DNA from: Pseudooceanicola nitratireducens
GTDB lineage: Bacteria > Pseudomonadota > Alphaproteobacteria > Rhodobacterales > Rhodobacteraceae
Assembly: GCF_900109195.1 (NCBI RefSeq)
Contig: NZ_FNZG01000001.1
Span: forward strand, 124,001 to 188,000
DNA length: 64,000 bases
Direction: 5' to 3'
The translations under genes and the position numbers were made by a program. The notes beneath the pieces were generated by a model that ran no database searches, had not been told where the DNA came from, and was given only the letters and a program-made list of their open reading frames with translations. Numbering within the stretch: the stretch's first letter is position 1; each line of letters opens with the position of its first letter. Positions 15,866 to 24,333 of the stretch are shown here, in pieces.

Positions 15866-16741
15866 TCAGCCTGCCAGCGCGGTCCTGGCCGCGGGGTCCG
15901 CCTGCGCGCTTTCCCAGGCCAGCATGGCGCGTTTCACCGGCGTGCCCCAATGATAGCCGCCCAGGCCCCCGGTGGACCGCAGCACCCGGTGGCAGGGGAT
16001 CAGCCAGCTGACCGGGTTGCGCCCCACGGCGGTGCCCACGGCGCGCACGGCGCGGGGCGATCCGATGCTGCGCGCGATCTCGCCATAGGTGGAGACCTGG
16101 CCCGTGGGGATCCGCAGCAGCGCCTCCCAGACCTTGATCTGGAAGGGTGCGCCGATCATCTGCACCCGCGTCTCTCCGGCTTGGCCAAAGGCGGCCTCGG
16201 CCCAGGGGCGCAGCAGCGCGGTGTCTTCGTGGAACTGCGCGCCGGGCCAGCGAGTGGTCAGATCGTGCCAGACCGCGTCGCGGCCCATCTCGGCGGTGAA
16301 GCCGATGCCGCTGATGCCGCGATCGGTGCCAAAGACCAGCGCCTCACCAAAGGGGGTGTCCAGCGTGGCATGGGCCATGCGCAGCCCTGCGCCGCCACTG
16401 GCGAAATCGCCGGGGCTCATCGCCTCCCATCTGATGAACAGATCGTGCAGCCGCCCGGTGCCCGACAGACCCGCGCCGGCGGCGGCATCCAGCGTGGTGA
16501 ACTTCTCTCGCAGCAGGGCCTTGGCATGGCCAAGCGCCAGGTATTGCTGGAACCGCTTCGGGCTGACCCCGGCCCAGGCCGAAAAGAGACGCTGAAAATG
16601 CGCCGGGCTCATCCCCGTGGCGGCGGCCAGCGCCTCTAGCGATTGCGGTGCCTCGGACTGGTCGATCGCCTCGATCGCGCGGCGGATAACCTGATAGTGG
16701 TAGCCCTTATCTGGGTCCGTGTCTGGTTGGATGTTCGGCAT
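15866..16741 (-). CDS. Ada-like bifunctional regulator / O6-alkylguanine-DNA alkyltransferase
   Basis: The 291-residue protein combines an AraC-type helix-turn-helix (about residues 15-105: LEALAAATGMSPAHFQRLFSAWAGVSPKRFQQYL) with a C-terminal alkyltransferase domain. The suicide cysteine lies in WLIPCHRVLRSTGGLGGY, with the DNA-binding RAVGTAVGRNP before it. It lacks the N-terminal zinc domain of E. coli Ada (methylphosphotriester acceptor), so its sensing may depend on the C-terminal cysteine or may be absent. It repairs O6-methylguanine and may regulate repair genes. The start at 16741 (MPNIQPDTDPDKGYHYQVIRR) fits shorter Ada homologues. It is divergent from nth, another base-damage repair gene. 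Confidence 0.92.
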   Translation of the reverse strand: MPNIQPDTDPDKGYHYQVIRRAIEAIDQSEAPQSLEALAAATGMSPAHFQRLFSAWAGVSPKRFQQYLALGHAKALLREKFTTLDAAAGAGLSGTGRLHDLFIRWEAMSPGDFASGGAGLRMAHATLDTPFGEALVFGTDRGISGIGFTAEMGRDAVWHDLTTRWPGAQFHEDTALLRPWAEAAFGQAGETRVQMIGAPFQIKVWEALLRIPTGQVSTYGEIARSIGSPRAVRAVGTAVGRNPVSWLIPCHRVLRSTGGLGGYHWGTPVKRAMLAWESAQADPAARTALAG

Positions 16742-16905
16742 GGCGGCGGTCCTTTCGGGATCCAATCTAAGCCGCCGCAGGGCAGGGCGCGACCCGGAAC
16801 CTGCGGGTTCTTTGGGCCGGGCGGTCGACGGGCCCGTCGATGACGCACCGGCCGAAAGGCGTTCCGCGCTTGCCCCACCCTTGTTTCCAAGCAATAACCG
16901 CCCCC

Positions 16906-17550
16906 ATGGCCAAGCAACTGCCCTATCAGACCCTGACCGAGATCTTCCAGCGGTTCGCCGCGGCCGAGCCCGAGCCGAAAGGCGAGCTGGATCACGTCAA
17001 CGTCTATACCCTTGTCGTCGCCGTGGCGCTGTCGGCGCAGGCGACCGATGCGGGCGTGAACAAGGCCACGGCCAAGCTGTTCAAGATCGCCGACACGCCG
17101 CAGAAGATGCTCGACCTTGGCGAAGAAGGCCTGATCGAGCACATCAAGACCATCGGCCTGTTCCGGCAAAAGGCCAAGAACGTGATGAAAACCGCCCGTA
17201 TCCTGGTCGAGGACTACGGAGGAGAGGTCCCATCCTCTCGCGCGGCCCTGCAATCCCTGCCGGGGGTGGGCCGCAAGACCGCGAACGTGGTGCTGAACAT
17301 GTGGTGGGGCCATCCGGCACAGGCCGTCGACACCCATATCTTCCGCGTCGGCAACCGATCCGGCATCGCGCCGGGCAAGGACGTGGACGCGGTCGAACGC
17401 GCCATCGAAGACAATATCCCCGCCGAATATCAACGCCACGCGCATCACTGGCTGATCCTGCACGGACGCTATACCTGCGTGGCCCGGAAACCCAAATGCG
17501 CGGCCTGCCTGATCCGCGACCTCTGCGAATTCGAGGAGAAAACCCTGTGA
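16906..17550 (+). CDS. nth: Endonuclease III (base-excision DNA glycosylase/AP lyase)
   Basis: This 214-residue Nth has the helix-hairpin-helix LPGVGRKTANVVLNMWWG with the catalytic lysine, and the catalytic Asp in VDTHIFRVGNR. The C-terminal [4Fe-4S] cluster follows the pattern C-x6-C-x2-C-x5-C (CVARKPKCAACLIRDLC). It removes oxidised pyrimidines and nicks the abasic site. The ATG at 16906 matches family N-termini (MAKQLPYQTLTEIFQRF). The gene overlaps the following PfkB kinase by 4 bp (GTGA), so the two are translationally coupled. Confidence 0.96.
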   Translation: MAKQLPYQTLTEIFQRFAAAEPEPKGELDHVNVYTLVVAVALSAQATDAGVNKATAKLFKIADTPQKMLDLGEEGLIEHIKTIGLFRQKAKNVMKTARILVEDYGGEVPSSRAALQSLPGVGRKTANVVLNMWWGHPAQAVDTHIFRVGNRSGIAPGKDVDAVERAIEDNIPAEYQRHAHHWLILHGRYTCVARKPKCAACLIRDLCEFEEKTL

Positions 17551-18530
17551 AATATGACGTGATCGCCATCGGCAACGCCGTGATGGACGTGATTGCCCCG
17601 GTCGACGAATACTTCCTGTCGGAAATGGCGATCCAGAAGGGCATCATGCAGCTGGTCGAACTGGAACGGGCCGAGATGCTGTACCACGCCATGGGCGAAC
17701 ACCGGCAGATCCCCGGCGGGTCGGTCGCCAATACCATGGCCGGCTGCAGCAACCTTGGCCTGAAGACCGCCTTTATCGGCAAGGTCGCCGACGACGCCGT
17801 GGGCCGCGCCTATGTCGAAGGCACCGAGGCCGCCGGCACCCATTGCCCGAACGCGCCCGAGCGCGAGGCGCGGCTGCCCTCGTCCCGGTCGATGATCTTC
17901 GTGTCGCGCGATGGCGAACGGTCGATGAACACCTACCTTGGGATTTCGTCCGAAGTCGGCCCCAAGGACGTGCCCGAGGATGTCTGCAACGAGGCGCGGA
18001 TCCTGTTCCTCGAAGGCTATCTCTACGACAAGGACAAGGGCAAGCAGGCGTTTGAAACCGCGGCCCGCCTGACCCGCAACGCCGGCGGCATGGCCGGGAT
18101 CGCCCTGTCCGATCCCTTCTGCGTCGACCGTCACCGCGGCGATTTTCGTAAGCTGGTCAAGGAGCTCGACTACGTGATCGGCAACGAACACGAATGGAAA
18201 TCGCTGTACCAGACCGATGACCTGTCGACCGCGCTGGAAAAGGCCGCCGGGGACAGCGGGCTGATCGTCTGCACCCGGTCCGGCCACGACGTGGCCATCG
18301 TGCGCGGCAACGATCACGCGCAGGTCCCGGTGAAAGAGGTCAAGCCCGTCGATGCCACCGGCGCGGGCGACCAGTTCGCCGCCGGTTTCCTGTATGGGCT
18401 GGCCACGGGCAAGGATCTTGCGACCTCGGGCCGGATGGGCTGTGTCGCCGCCGGAGAGGTGATTTCCCACTACGGTGCCCGTCCCGAGACCGACCTGAAA
18501 GAGCTTTTCCGCAAGGAAGGCCTGCTCTGA
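17547..18530 (+). CDS. PfkB-family carbohydrate/nucleoside kinase (adenosine-kinase-like)
   Basis: The 327-residue ribokinase-fold protein starts at a GTG overlapping the nth stop. It has the N-terminal GNAVMDVIAPVD, the substrate loop GGSVANTMAGCSNLG and the ATP-binding/catalytic signature VDATGAGDQFAAGFLYGL, with Asp as base. The GGSVANT loop and overall sequence match the alphaproteobacterial PfkB proteins annotated as adenosine kinase. Phosphorylation of adenosine or a related nucleoside is therefore likely, but not proven by sequence. The next gene encodes AMP nucleosidase, which also suggests purine salvage. Confidence 0.88.
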   Translation: MKYDVIAIGNAVMDVIAPVDEYFLSEMAIQKGIMQLVELERAEMLYHAMGEHRQIPGGSVANTMAGCSNLGLKTAFIGKVADDAVGRAYVEGTEAAGTHCPNAPEREARLPSSRSMIFVSRDGERSMNTYLGISSEVGPKDVPEDVCNEARILFLEGYLYDKDKGKQAFETAARLTRNAGGMAGIALSDPFCVDRHRGDFRKLVKELDYVIGNEHEWKSLYQTDDLSTALEKAAGDSGLIVCTRSGHDVAIVRGNDHAQVPVKEVKPVDATGAGDQFAAGFLYGLATGKDLATSGRMGCVAAGEVISHYGARPETDLKELFRKEGLL

Positions 18531-18579
18531 CCCGAGGTGCCTCTTGCCTTTCTGCCTGTCCCGCGACCAGATGTGGGGC

Positions 18580-20073
18580 ATGGATATGGATAAAGACATC
18601 GAGACCGGTTTGAACTTCGTCACGCCCGACGCGCCCGCCCCCGAGGCCTTCGACACCCCGAAAGAGGCCGTCGACCGGCTGAACGCGCTTTATGATCAGG
18701 CCACGGCCTTCCTGCAGGGCGAATTCATGGCCGCGATGCGCAAGGGCCAGCCTGCCACGCGCATCCGCGCCTTCTATCCCGAAGTGCGGATCACCACGAC
18801 GACGTTTTCCAAGATCGACAGCCGCCTGTCCTTCGGCCATGTGCCCGCGCCCGGCACCTATGCCGCGACGATCACGCGCCCCGACCTGTTCCGCAACTAC
18901 CTGGAACAGCAGATCGCCCTGCTGATCAAGAACCACAACGTGCCCGTGGTGGTCGGCCCGTCCTCGACCCCGATGCCGGTGCATTTCGCCGTCGCCCGCG
19001 ACAGCGGGCTGACCGTACCGCAGGAAGGGGCCGCCAGCTTCCCGCTGCGCGATGTCTTCGACGTGCCGGACCTGGACACCACCAACGACGACATCGTCAA
19101 CGGCACCTTTGTGCCCCAGGCGGGCGATCCGCTGCCGCTGGCCCCCTTTACCGCGCAGCGCGTGGATTATTCCCTGGCCCGTCTGGCGCATTACACCGCC
19201 ACCGACCCCGATCATTTCCAGAACCACGTGCTGTTCACGAACTACCAGTTCTACGTCAGCGAATTCGAGGCCTTCGCCCGCCGGATGCTGGCCGACAAGT
19301 CCAGCGGCTACACGTCCTTCGTGTCGACCGGTAACGCCGAGATCACCGATCCCCTGGGGGAGCTTCCGGCCTCGCCCCGGATGCCGCAGATGCCGACCTA
19401 TCACCTGAAACGGCCCAATTCCGCAGGGATCACCCTGGTCAACATCGGCGTGGGCCCGTCCAACGCGAAAACCGCGACGGACCACATCGCCGTGCTGCGC
19501 CCCCATGCCTGGCTGATGGTCGGCCACTGCGCGGGCCTGCGCAATTCCCAGTCGCTTGGCGATTTCGTCCTGGCCCATGCCTATCTGCGCGAAGACAAGG
19601 TGCTGGACGACGATCTGCCCGTCTGGGTGCCGATCCCGGCGCTGGCCGAAATCCAGATCGCCCTGGAAGAGGCGGTCGAGAAAGAGACCGAGCTTCAGGG
19701 CTATGACCTCAAGCGGATCATGCGGACGGGCACGGTTGCCACGCTAGACAACCGCAACTGGGAGCTGCGCGAGACATCCGGCCCGGTGCAGCGCCTGTCG
19801 CAGTCCCGCGCCGTGGCGCTGGACATGGAAAGCGCGACGATCGCCGCCAACGGCTTCCGCTTCCGCGTGCCCTATGGGACGCTACTGTGCGTGTCCGACA
19901 AGCCCCTGCATGGGGAATTGAAGCTTCCGGGCATGGCCAGCGACTTCTACAAGACCCAGGTTTCGCGCCATCTGATGATAGGGATTCGCGCCATGGAAAC
20001 CCTTAGGGACATGCCGTTGGAGCGGATTCACAGCCGGAAACTGCGATCTTTCGACGAAACGGCCTTCCTTTAA
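18580..20073 (+). CDS. amn: AMP nucleosidase
   Basis: The 497-residue protein has an N-terminal AMP-nucleosidase-specific domain (DRLNALYDQATAFLQGEFM) and a C-terminal phosphorylase-like domain. The latter includes LVNIGVGPSNAKTATDHIAVLRP, LMVGHCAGLRNSQSLGDFVL and ALDMESATIAANGFRFRVPYGTLLCVSD, the last holding the purine-binding DMES motif. It hydrolyses AMP to adenine and ribose 5-phosphate. The start at 18580 follows GTGGGG; a TTG 12 codons upstream is the alternative. Together with the preceding adenosine-kinase-like gene it would turn adenosine via AMP into adenine plus ribose phosphate. Confidence 0.95.
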   Translation: MDMDKDIETGLNFVTPDAPAPEAFDTPKEAVDRLNALYDQATAFLQGEFMAAMRKGQPATRIRAFYPEVRITTTTFSKIDSRLSFGHVPAPGTYAATITRPDLFRNYLEQQIALLIKNHNVPVVVGPSSTPMPVHFAVARDSGLTVPQEGAASFPLRDVFDVPDLDTTNDDIVNGTFVPQAGDPLPLAPFTAQRVDYSLARLAHYTATDPDHFQNHVLFTNYQFYVSEFEAFARRMLADKSSGYTSFVSTGNAEITDPLGELPASPRMPQMPTYHLKRPNSAGITLVNIGVGPSNAKTATDHIAVLRPHAWLMVGHCAGLRNSQSLGDFVLAHAYLREDKVLDDDLPVWVPIPALAEIQIALEEAVEKETELQGYDLKRIMRTGTVATLDNRNWELRETSGPVQRLSQSRAVALDMESATIAANGFRFRVPYGTLLCVSDKPLHGELKLPGMASDFYKTQVSRHLMIGIRAMETLRDMPLERIHSRKLRSFDETAFL

Positions 20074-20203
20074 CGAAAAAAGTGCTGTTTTTAAGGGAAA
20101 TCGGAGTGAATTGGCGTCACTATTTCTTGTGTCACAACACTACATCCGGTTAAATGCCTTGGACCAAGCCCAACCAATCGGGCAATAAGCAAGGAGACCA
20201 GAA

Positions 20204-20491
20204 ATGGCAAAACCTCTGACAAAGACCCAACTGGTGGCGGCTCTGGCCGAGGAACTGGGTTCTGACAAGAAATCCGCAACCGCTGCTCTGGACGCGATTG
20301 CAAACATCATCACCAAGGAAGTCGCCGGCGGCGGTGCCGTTGCGATCCCCGGTGTTGGCAAATTCTACTGCCGTGAGCGCCCCGAGCGCATGGTGCGCAA
20401 CCCCGCCACCAACGAGCAGATCAAGAAAGAAGCCGACAAAGTGGTCAAGGTGACCATCGCGAAGGCCCTGAAAGACAGCGTGAACAGCTGA
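20204..20491 (+). CDS. HU-family DNA-binding protein
   Basis: This 95-residue histone-like protein starts MAKPLTKTQLVAALAEELG, with the beta-arm region ERPERMVRNPATNEQIKKEADKV and the GGAVAIPGVGKF turn. It shares the HU/IHF fold but differs from canonical HU in its arm: RNPATNEQ replaces RNPxTGE. It is a nucleoid-shaping DNA-bending protein. A good ribosome-binding site (AAGGAGA) and a downstream terminator indicate a monocistronic unit. Confidence 0.93.
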   Translation: MAKPLTKTQLVAALAEELGSDKKSATAALDAIANIITKEVAGGGAVAIPGVGKFYCRERPERMVRNPATNEQIKKEADKVVKVTIAKALKDSVNS

Positions 20492-20544
20492 TCTTGCAGA
20501 GATCGGGGGCATTCAACACTTGTCCCCGGTAAGAGTTTTCGAAA

Positions 20545-20575
20545 GGGTCGCCTGAAAAGGCGGCCCTTTCCTTTT
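20545..20575 (+). terminator. Terminator of the HU gene
   Basis: GGGTCGCCT-GAAA-AGGCGGCCC is followed by TTTCCTTTT, a Rho-independent terminator about 50 bp after the HU stop. Confidence 0.85.
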
Positions 20576-20634
20576 GGCATGCGGTCCACGCCGAAATCCA
20601 GGCCCGCCGCGGGCCGCAGAACGGGACGATATCA

Positions 20635-21552
20635 ATGGATCTGCGCGCAATCGGATTGGGGCTGGCCTTTGCCTTCATGTGGTCCTCGGCCTTCACCTCG
20701 GCCCGGATCATCGTGGCGGATGCGCCGCCGCTGATGTCGCTGTCGCTGCGCTTCCTGATCTCGGGGCTTCTGGGCATCGCCATCGCCCGCGCCATGGGCC
20801 AGACCTGGCGTCTGACCCGGCCGCAGTGGAAATCGACCTTCATCTTCGGGATCTGCCAGAACGCGCTGTACCTTGGGTTGTTCTTCGTCGCCATGCAGCG
20901 GATCGAGGCCTCCTTGGCCGCGATCATCGCCGCCGCCATGCCGCTGTTTGTCGGGCTGGCGGGCCGGCTGTTCCTGGGCGACCGCCTGCGGCCCGTGGCG
21001 GTGCTGGGGCTGGTCCTGGGCATGGGGGGCGTGGCGCTGATCATGGGCAGCCGCCTGACCGGCGGCGCGGATCCCCTCGCCATCGGGCTGTGCATCATCG
21101 GCACGCTGGCGCTGACCGTGGCGACTCTGTCGGTGCGCGGGGCCAGCGCGGGCGGCAACGTGCTGATGATTGTCGGGCTTCAGATGCTGGTCGGGGCCGC
21201 CGCCCTGGCCGTTGTCGCCGCCTTTACCGAGGACTGGCAGGTCACCTGGTCCACGCCGCTGATCGTGGCCTTCTTCTACACCACCCTGGTGCCGGGCCTT
21301 GCCGCGACCTTCACCTGGTTCGTGCTTGTCAATCGCATCGGCGCGATCCGGGCGGCGACCTTCCATTTCCTCAACCCCTTCTTCGGGGTGTTGATCGCCG
21401 CCATCGTCCTGGGCGAGGCGGTCGGCCTGCTGGATATCTTCGGCGCGCTGATCATCGCGCTTGGCATCCTGGCGGTGCAATTGTCGAAACAGGCTCAGGC
21501 CCGGCCTGTCCCCGCCCATGCGGCCGAGCCGCCCGCCAAGACCGTCAGCTGA
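20635..21552 (+). CDS. EamA/DMT-superfamily transporter
   Basis: This 305-residue inner-membrane protein has about ten hydrophobic segments arranged as two EamA repeats, each with the family's terminal helices (LFLGDRLRPVAVLGLVLGMGGVALI and IVLGEAVGLLDIFGALIIALGILAVQL). The N-terminus MWSSAFTSARIIVADAPP is typical of RhaT/YdcZ-type drug/metabolite exporters. The substrate is unknown; exporters of amino acids or small metabolites are common in this family. It has no operon partner. The hydrophilic C-terminal tail of about 20 residues is Ala/Pro-rich. Confidence 0.9.
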   Translation: MDLRAIGLGLAFAFMWSSAFTSARIIVADAPPLMSLSLRFLISGLLGIAIARAMGQTWRLTRPQWKSTFIFGICQNALYLGLFFVAMQRIEASLAAIIAAAMPLFVGLAGRLFLGDRLRPVAVLGLVLGMGGVALIMGSRLTGGADPLAIGLCIIGTLALTVATLSVRGASAGGNVLMIVGLQMLVGAAALAVVAAFTEDWQVTWSTPLIVAFFYTTLVPGLAATFTWFVLVNRIGAIRAATFHFLNPFFGVLIAAIVLGEAVGLLDIFGALIIALGILAVQLSKQAQARPVPAHAAEPPAKTVS

Positions 21553-21661
21553 AACATTCCTGACGGCCGCGTCAGCGGGCGTCAGAGAATGTTATAAAAT
21601 CCGCGGCGGATAACGCATTCGTCAGGTGACGCGGGGCAGGCGGCTGCGCCACCATGGGGTC

Positions 21662-22375
21662 ATGGAACTTGTCTTCGGATACCTCGCGGGGCTGCTGACC
21701 CTGATCAACCCCTGCGTCCTGCCGGTGCTGCCGATCGTGCTGGGCTCGGCCCTGCAGGCCAGCCCGCGCGGGCCGCTGGCGCTGGCGGCGGGCATGTCGG
21801 TCAGCTTCGTCGTGCTGGGCGTGGCGGTGGCCGCCTTCGGCTATGCCCTGGGTCTTGATGCCGATACGATTGCGCAAGGCGGGGCGGTCCTGATGATCGG
21901 CTTTGGCCTGATCCTGCTGGTCCCGCGCTTTTCCATGGCCTTTTCGTCCGCCACCGCTGGCATGGCCGCCGGGGCCGATACCCGTATTTCCCGCATTCAA
22001 AGCACCGGGGCCCGGGGGCAGTTCCTGGGCGGCCTGCTGCTTGGCGCAGTCTGGAGCCCCTGCGTCGGCCCGACCCTGGGCGGGGCCATTTCGCTGGCCT
22101 CTCAGGGCGGGTCTCTGGTTTGGGCCTCCGCGATCATGATGGCCTTTGCCGCCGGGGTCGCCACGCTGATCATAGGGCTGGGATACGGCGCGCGCGCCCT
22201 GCTGACGCGACACCAGGCCACCATGCGCCGCATCGCCGAGGTCTCGCGCCCCGCGCTTGGCGTCATCTTCGTGGTGACTGGCCTGGCCATCCTGTTTCGC
22301 CTGCACCACCTGGCCGAGATCTGGGCGCTGAAGACCCTGCCGCCCTGGTTGCTTGACCTTTCGGTTTCCTTCTGA
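21662..22375 (+). CDS. CcdA/DsbD-type thiol-disulfide transmembrane protein
   Basis: The 237-residue protein has about six membrane segments and the two conserved redox cysteines of the CcdA family, in NPCVLPVLP near the start of TM1 and SPCVGPTLGGAISLA in TM4. CcdA proteins carry electrons from cytoplasmic thioredoxin across the inner membrane to periplasmic thioredoxin-like proteins. The start at 21662 (MELVFGYLAGLLTLINPCVLP) fits; 12 upstream in-frame residues are basic and probably untranslated. A thioredoxin-fold protein with a signal sequence follows 89 bp downstream and is the likely partner. Confidence 0.92.
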   Translation: MELVFGYLAGLLTLINPCVLPVLPIVLGSALQASPRGPLALAAGMSVSFVVLGVAVAAFGYALGLDADTIAQGGAVLMIGFGLILLVPRFSMAFSSATAGMAAGADTRISRIQSTGARGQFLGGLLLGAVWSPCVGPTLGGAISLASQGGSLVWASAIMMAFAAGVATLIIGLGYGARALLTRHQATMRRIAEVSRPALGVIFVVTGLAILFRLHHLAEIWALKTLPPWLLDLSVSF

Positions 22376-22464
22376 CGTTCCACTGACCCGCCCTATCTTT
22401 CATCCATCCGCCAAGTTTCGCCCGACCGTCACCGCACCTATTTCCACCCCGAGGAGGACTTTAC

Positions 22465-22989
22465 ATGACACATCGCTTCCCGCCCCGCCGCGCCAACCCA
22501 ACCCTTGGCCAGCCCGCCAGTAAGACCCAACCGCACCGGAACACCGTAATAGCGCAACCCTCGCCCGGGCTGACCCGCCGGGGCTTCGTGGCGCTCGGGG
22601 CCGCCGGTCTTCTGGTGCCTGCGCTGGCTTCTGGCGCAAAATCCGCGCCGCTGGATTACACGCCCGGGCTGGTCCAGGATCACCTTGCCGCCGGAGAAAC
22701 CGTGTTCCTGGACTTCAAGGCCAGCTGGTGCACCACCTGCGCCGCGCAGGAACGTGTGCTAGACAAGCTGAAGGCCGAGAACCCGTCCTACGAACAGGTC
22801 ATCACCTTCGTGAACGTCGACTGGGACACCTATGGCAAGGCCAAGTTCACCCAGGACCTGAAGATCCCGCGCCGCTCGACCCTTGTCGTGCTGAAGGGCG
22901 ATGCCGAAATCGGTCGCCTGGTGGCCGAAACCCGCGAAGCCCAGATCAAGCAGCTGCTGGACGCCGCGCTGAACGCCGCCAGCGCCTGA
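22465..22989 (+). CDS. Periplasmic thioredoxin-like protein (WCTTC active site)
   Basis: The 174-residue protein has an N-terminal extension of about 35 residues, then a Tat-like signal (LTRRGFVALGAAGLLVPALA). The thioredoxin fold has FLDFKASWCTTCAAQERVLDKL and a cis-proline-type loop KIPRRSTLVVL. The active site C-T-T-C and the DsbD-gamma-like FKASWC motif suggest a reductant fed by the adjacent CcdA protein. A shorter start near the signal peptide cannot be excluded. The pair would form a split DsbD-like system keeping periplasmic thiols reduced. Confidence 0.87.
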   Translation: MTHRFPPRRANPTLGQPASKTQPHRNTVIAQPSPGLTRRGFVALGAAGLLVPALASGAKSAPLDYTPGLVQDHLAAGETVFLDFKASWCTTCAAQERVLDKLKAENPSYEQVITFVNVDWDTYGKAKFTQDLKIPRRSTLVVLKGDAEIGRLVAETREAQIKQLLDAALNAASA

Positions 22990-23062
22990 CTTCGGCCGCA
23001 GAAAGATCGACACCGTCCGACGCGCGCAGGCCAGTGCCCTGGCCGGCGCGTGCCGCGAAGCA

Positions 23063-23287
23063 TCAGGGGCTGTCGTCGCGCGGGCCGTCCAGAACGGAAA
23101 CCTCAACCTCGGGCGGCGGATCAAGGGGCGTGGCCTGGGGATCCTGCCATCGCCCGGGATCCTGCAGCATCGGCGCGGGCGGCAGATCCAGCGCGAACCA
23201 GCCCAGCAGCCAGGCCAAGGATCCGGCCAGAACGGCCACCGACAGCAGGCTCGCGCCCAGGGTTTCGTGATCCGCATCCTGTCGCAT
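23063..23287 (-). CDS. Small single-pass membrane protein, 74 aa, unknown function
   Basis: It starts at an ATG preceded by a strong AAGGAGG site (reverse strand). MRQDADHETLGASLLSVAVL leads into one hydrophobic helix (AGSLAWLLGWFAL), then a Pro/Asp-rich tail ending LDGPRDDSP. N-in topology with a short periplasmic tail is likely. No family is recognised. It converges with the thioredoxin-like gene and lies downstream of the AEC transporter gene on the same strand. Confidence 0.6.
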   Translation of the reverse strand: MRQDADHETLGASLLSVAVLAGSLAWLLGWFALDLPPAPMLQDPGRWQDPQATPLDPPPEVEVSVLDGPRDDSP

Positions 23288-23381
23288 CTCATCCTCCTTG
23301 CCAGATACAGGGCGATCCTGCGGCAAGGGGGTGAAGATTTCGTCAACGTGGTCGGATCAAACGACCGTCCACCGGAAAATC

Positions 23382-24332
23382 CTAGACCAGCAGGACCAGC
23401 GCCAGGTTGATGGTCAGGAAGGACAGCCCCGTCGCCAGCATCAGCGCCAGCGAGGCCAGGCCTTCGTGCCCCACCTCCTGCGCGAAAAGCGTGAAGATCG
23501 CGAACATCGGCAGACAGCCGGTCAGCAGCACACCGATCCGCAGTTCCGGCCCAAGCGCGGGCCAGCCAAGCGCGGCAAACAGCGCGATGGCGCAGAAGAT
23601 CATCAGCGGATGGATCAGCAGCTTGGTCCCCGCGATCAGGCTGGCCAGCCGCAGGTCACCGCGCAGGTTCAGCCCGACCAGGGACCCGCCGATCACGGTC
23701 AGCGCCAAAGGCGACGCCGCGGTGCCCAGGATGCCGGTGAACCTTTCGATCACCGAAGGCAGCTCGACCCCCGCAAGCACCGTCGCCATCCCAAGGATCA
23801 GCCCGATGATCAGCGGCCGGCGCAGCACCGACAGGATGATCTGCCCGGCCAGCTTCAGCGGCGGCAGCTTGGCCTCTCCGTCCTCGCGGGCGCTGCCCAG
23901 CAGGGTCAGCCCGATCGGGGTCAGCAGGAAATTCTCGATCAGCAGGTTCATCGCCAGCACCGGCGCGGCATGGTCGGGAATGACCATCAGGAAGATCGGA
24001 TAACCCAGGAAGGCCGAATTCGGCGTGGCCGAGGCCAGGACGGCCAGCGCCCGCCGCTTCGGCCCCGCCTGCTGCATCCGGGCCAAGCCCCACATCAGGG
24101 CATGGGTGGCCAGTCCGGCGATCGCCAGGGTGCCCAGGTAGGATGCGTCGATCACCTCGGCAAAGTCGCGCCCGGCGACGGCATGGAACAACGCGCAGGG
24201 CAGGGCGATCATCATCGTGTAATCGCCAAGCGCGCGCATGGTGTCGCGGCTGAAGGGGCCATAGCGGACGGCAAGGAACCCGACGGCAATGATGGCAAAG
24301 ATCGGAAGGGTGATCGAAAGGACCGAAAGCAC
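23382..24332 (-). CDS. AEC-family (auxin efflux carrier-like) transporter
   Basis: The 316-residue protein has about ten hydrophobic segments. It starts MLSVLSITLPIFAIIAVGFLA and has the family's central TPNSAFLGYPIFLM motif, with the broken helix at ATPNS-x-FLGYP, and a C-terminal FAIFTLFAQEVGHEGLASLA. Bacterial AEC proteins such as MdcF and MleP transport malonate, malate and other carboxylates. The start lies 1 bp after the aroC stop, so both are probably on one transcript, though no metabolic link is obvious. Confidence 0.9.
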   Translation of the reverse strand: MLSVLSITLPIFAIIAVGFLAVRYGPFSRDTMRALGDYTMMIALPCALFHAVAGRDFAEVIDASYLGTLAIAGLATHALMWGLARMQQAGPKRRALAVLASATPNSAFLGYPIFLMVIPDHAAPVLAMNLLIENFLLTPIGLTLLGSAREDGEAKLPPLKLAGQIILSVLRRPLIIGLILGMATVLAGVELPSVIERFTGILGTAASPLALTVIGGSLVGLNLRGDLRLASLIAGTKLLIHPLMIFCAIALFAALGWPALGPELRIGVLLTGCLPMFAIFTLFAQEVGHEGLASLALMLATGLSFLTINLALVLLV

Positions 24333-24333
24333 C

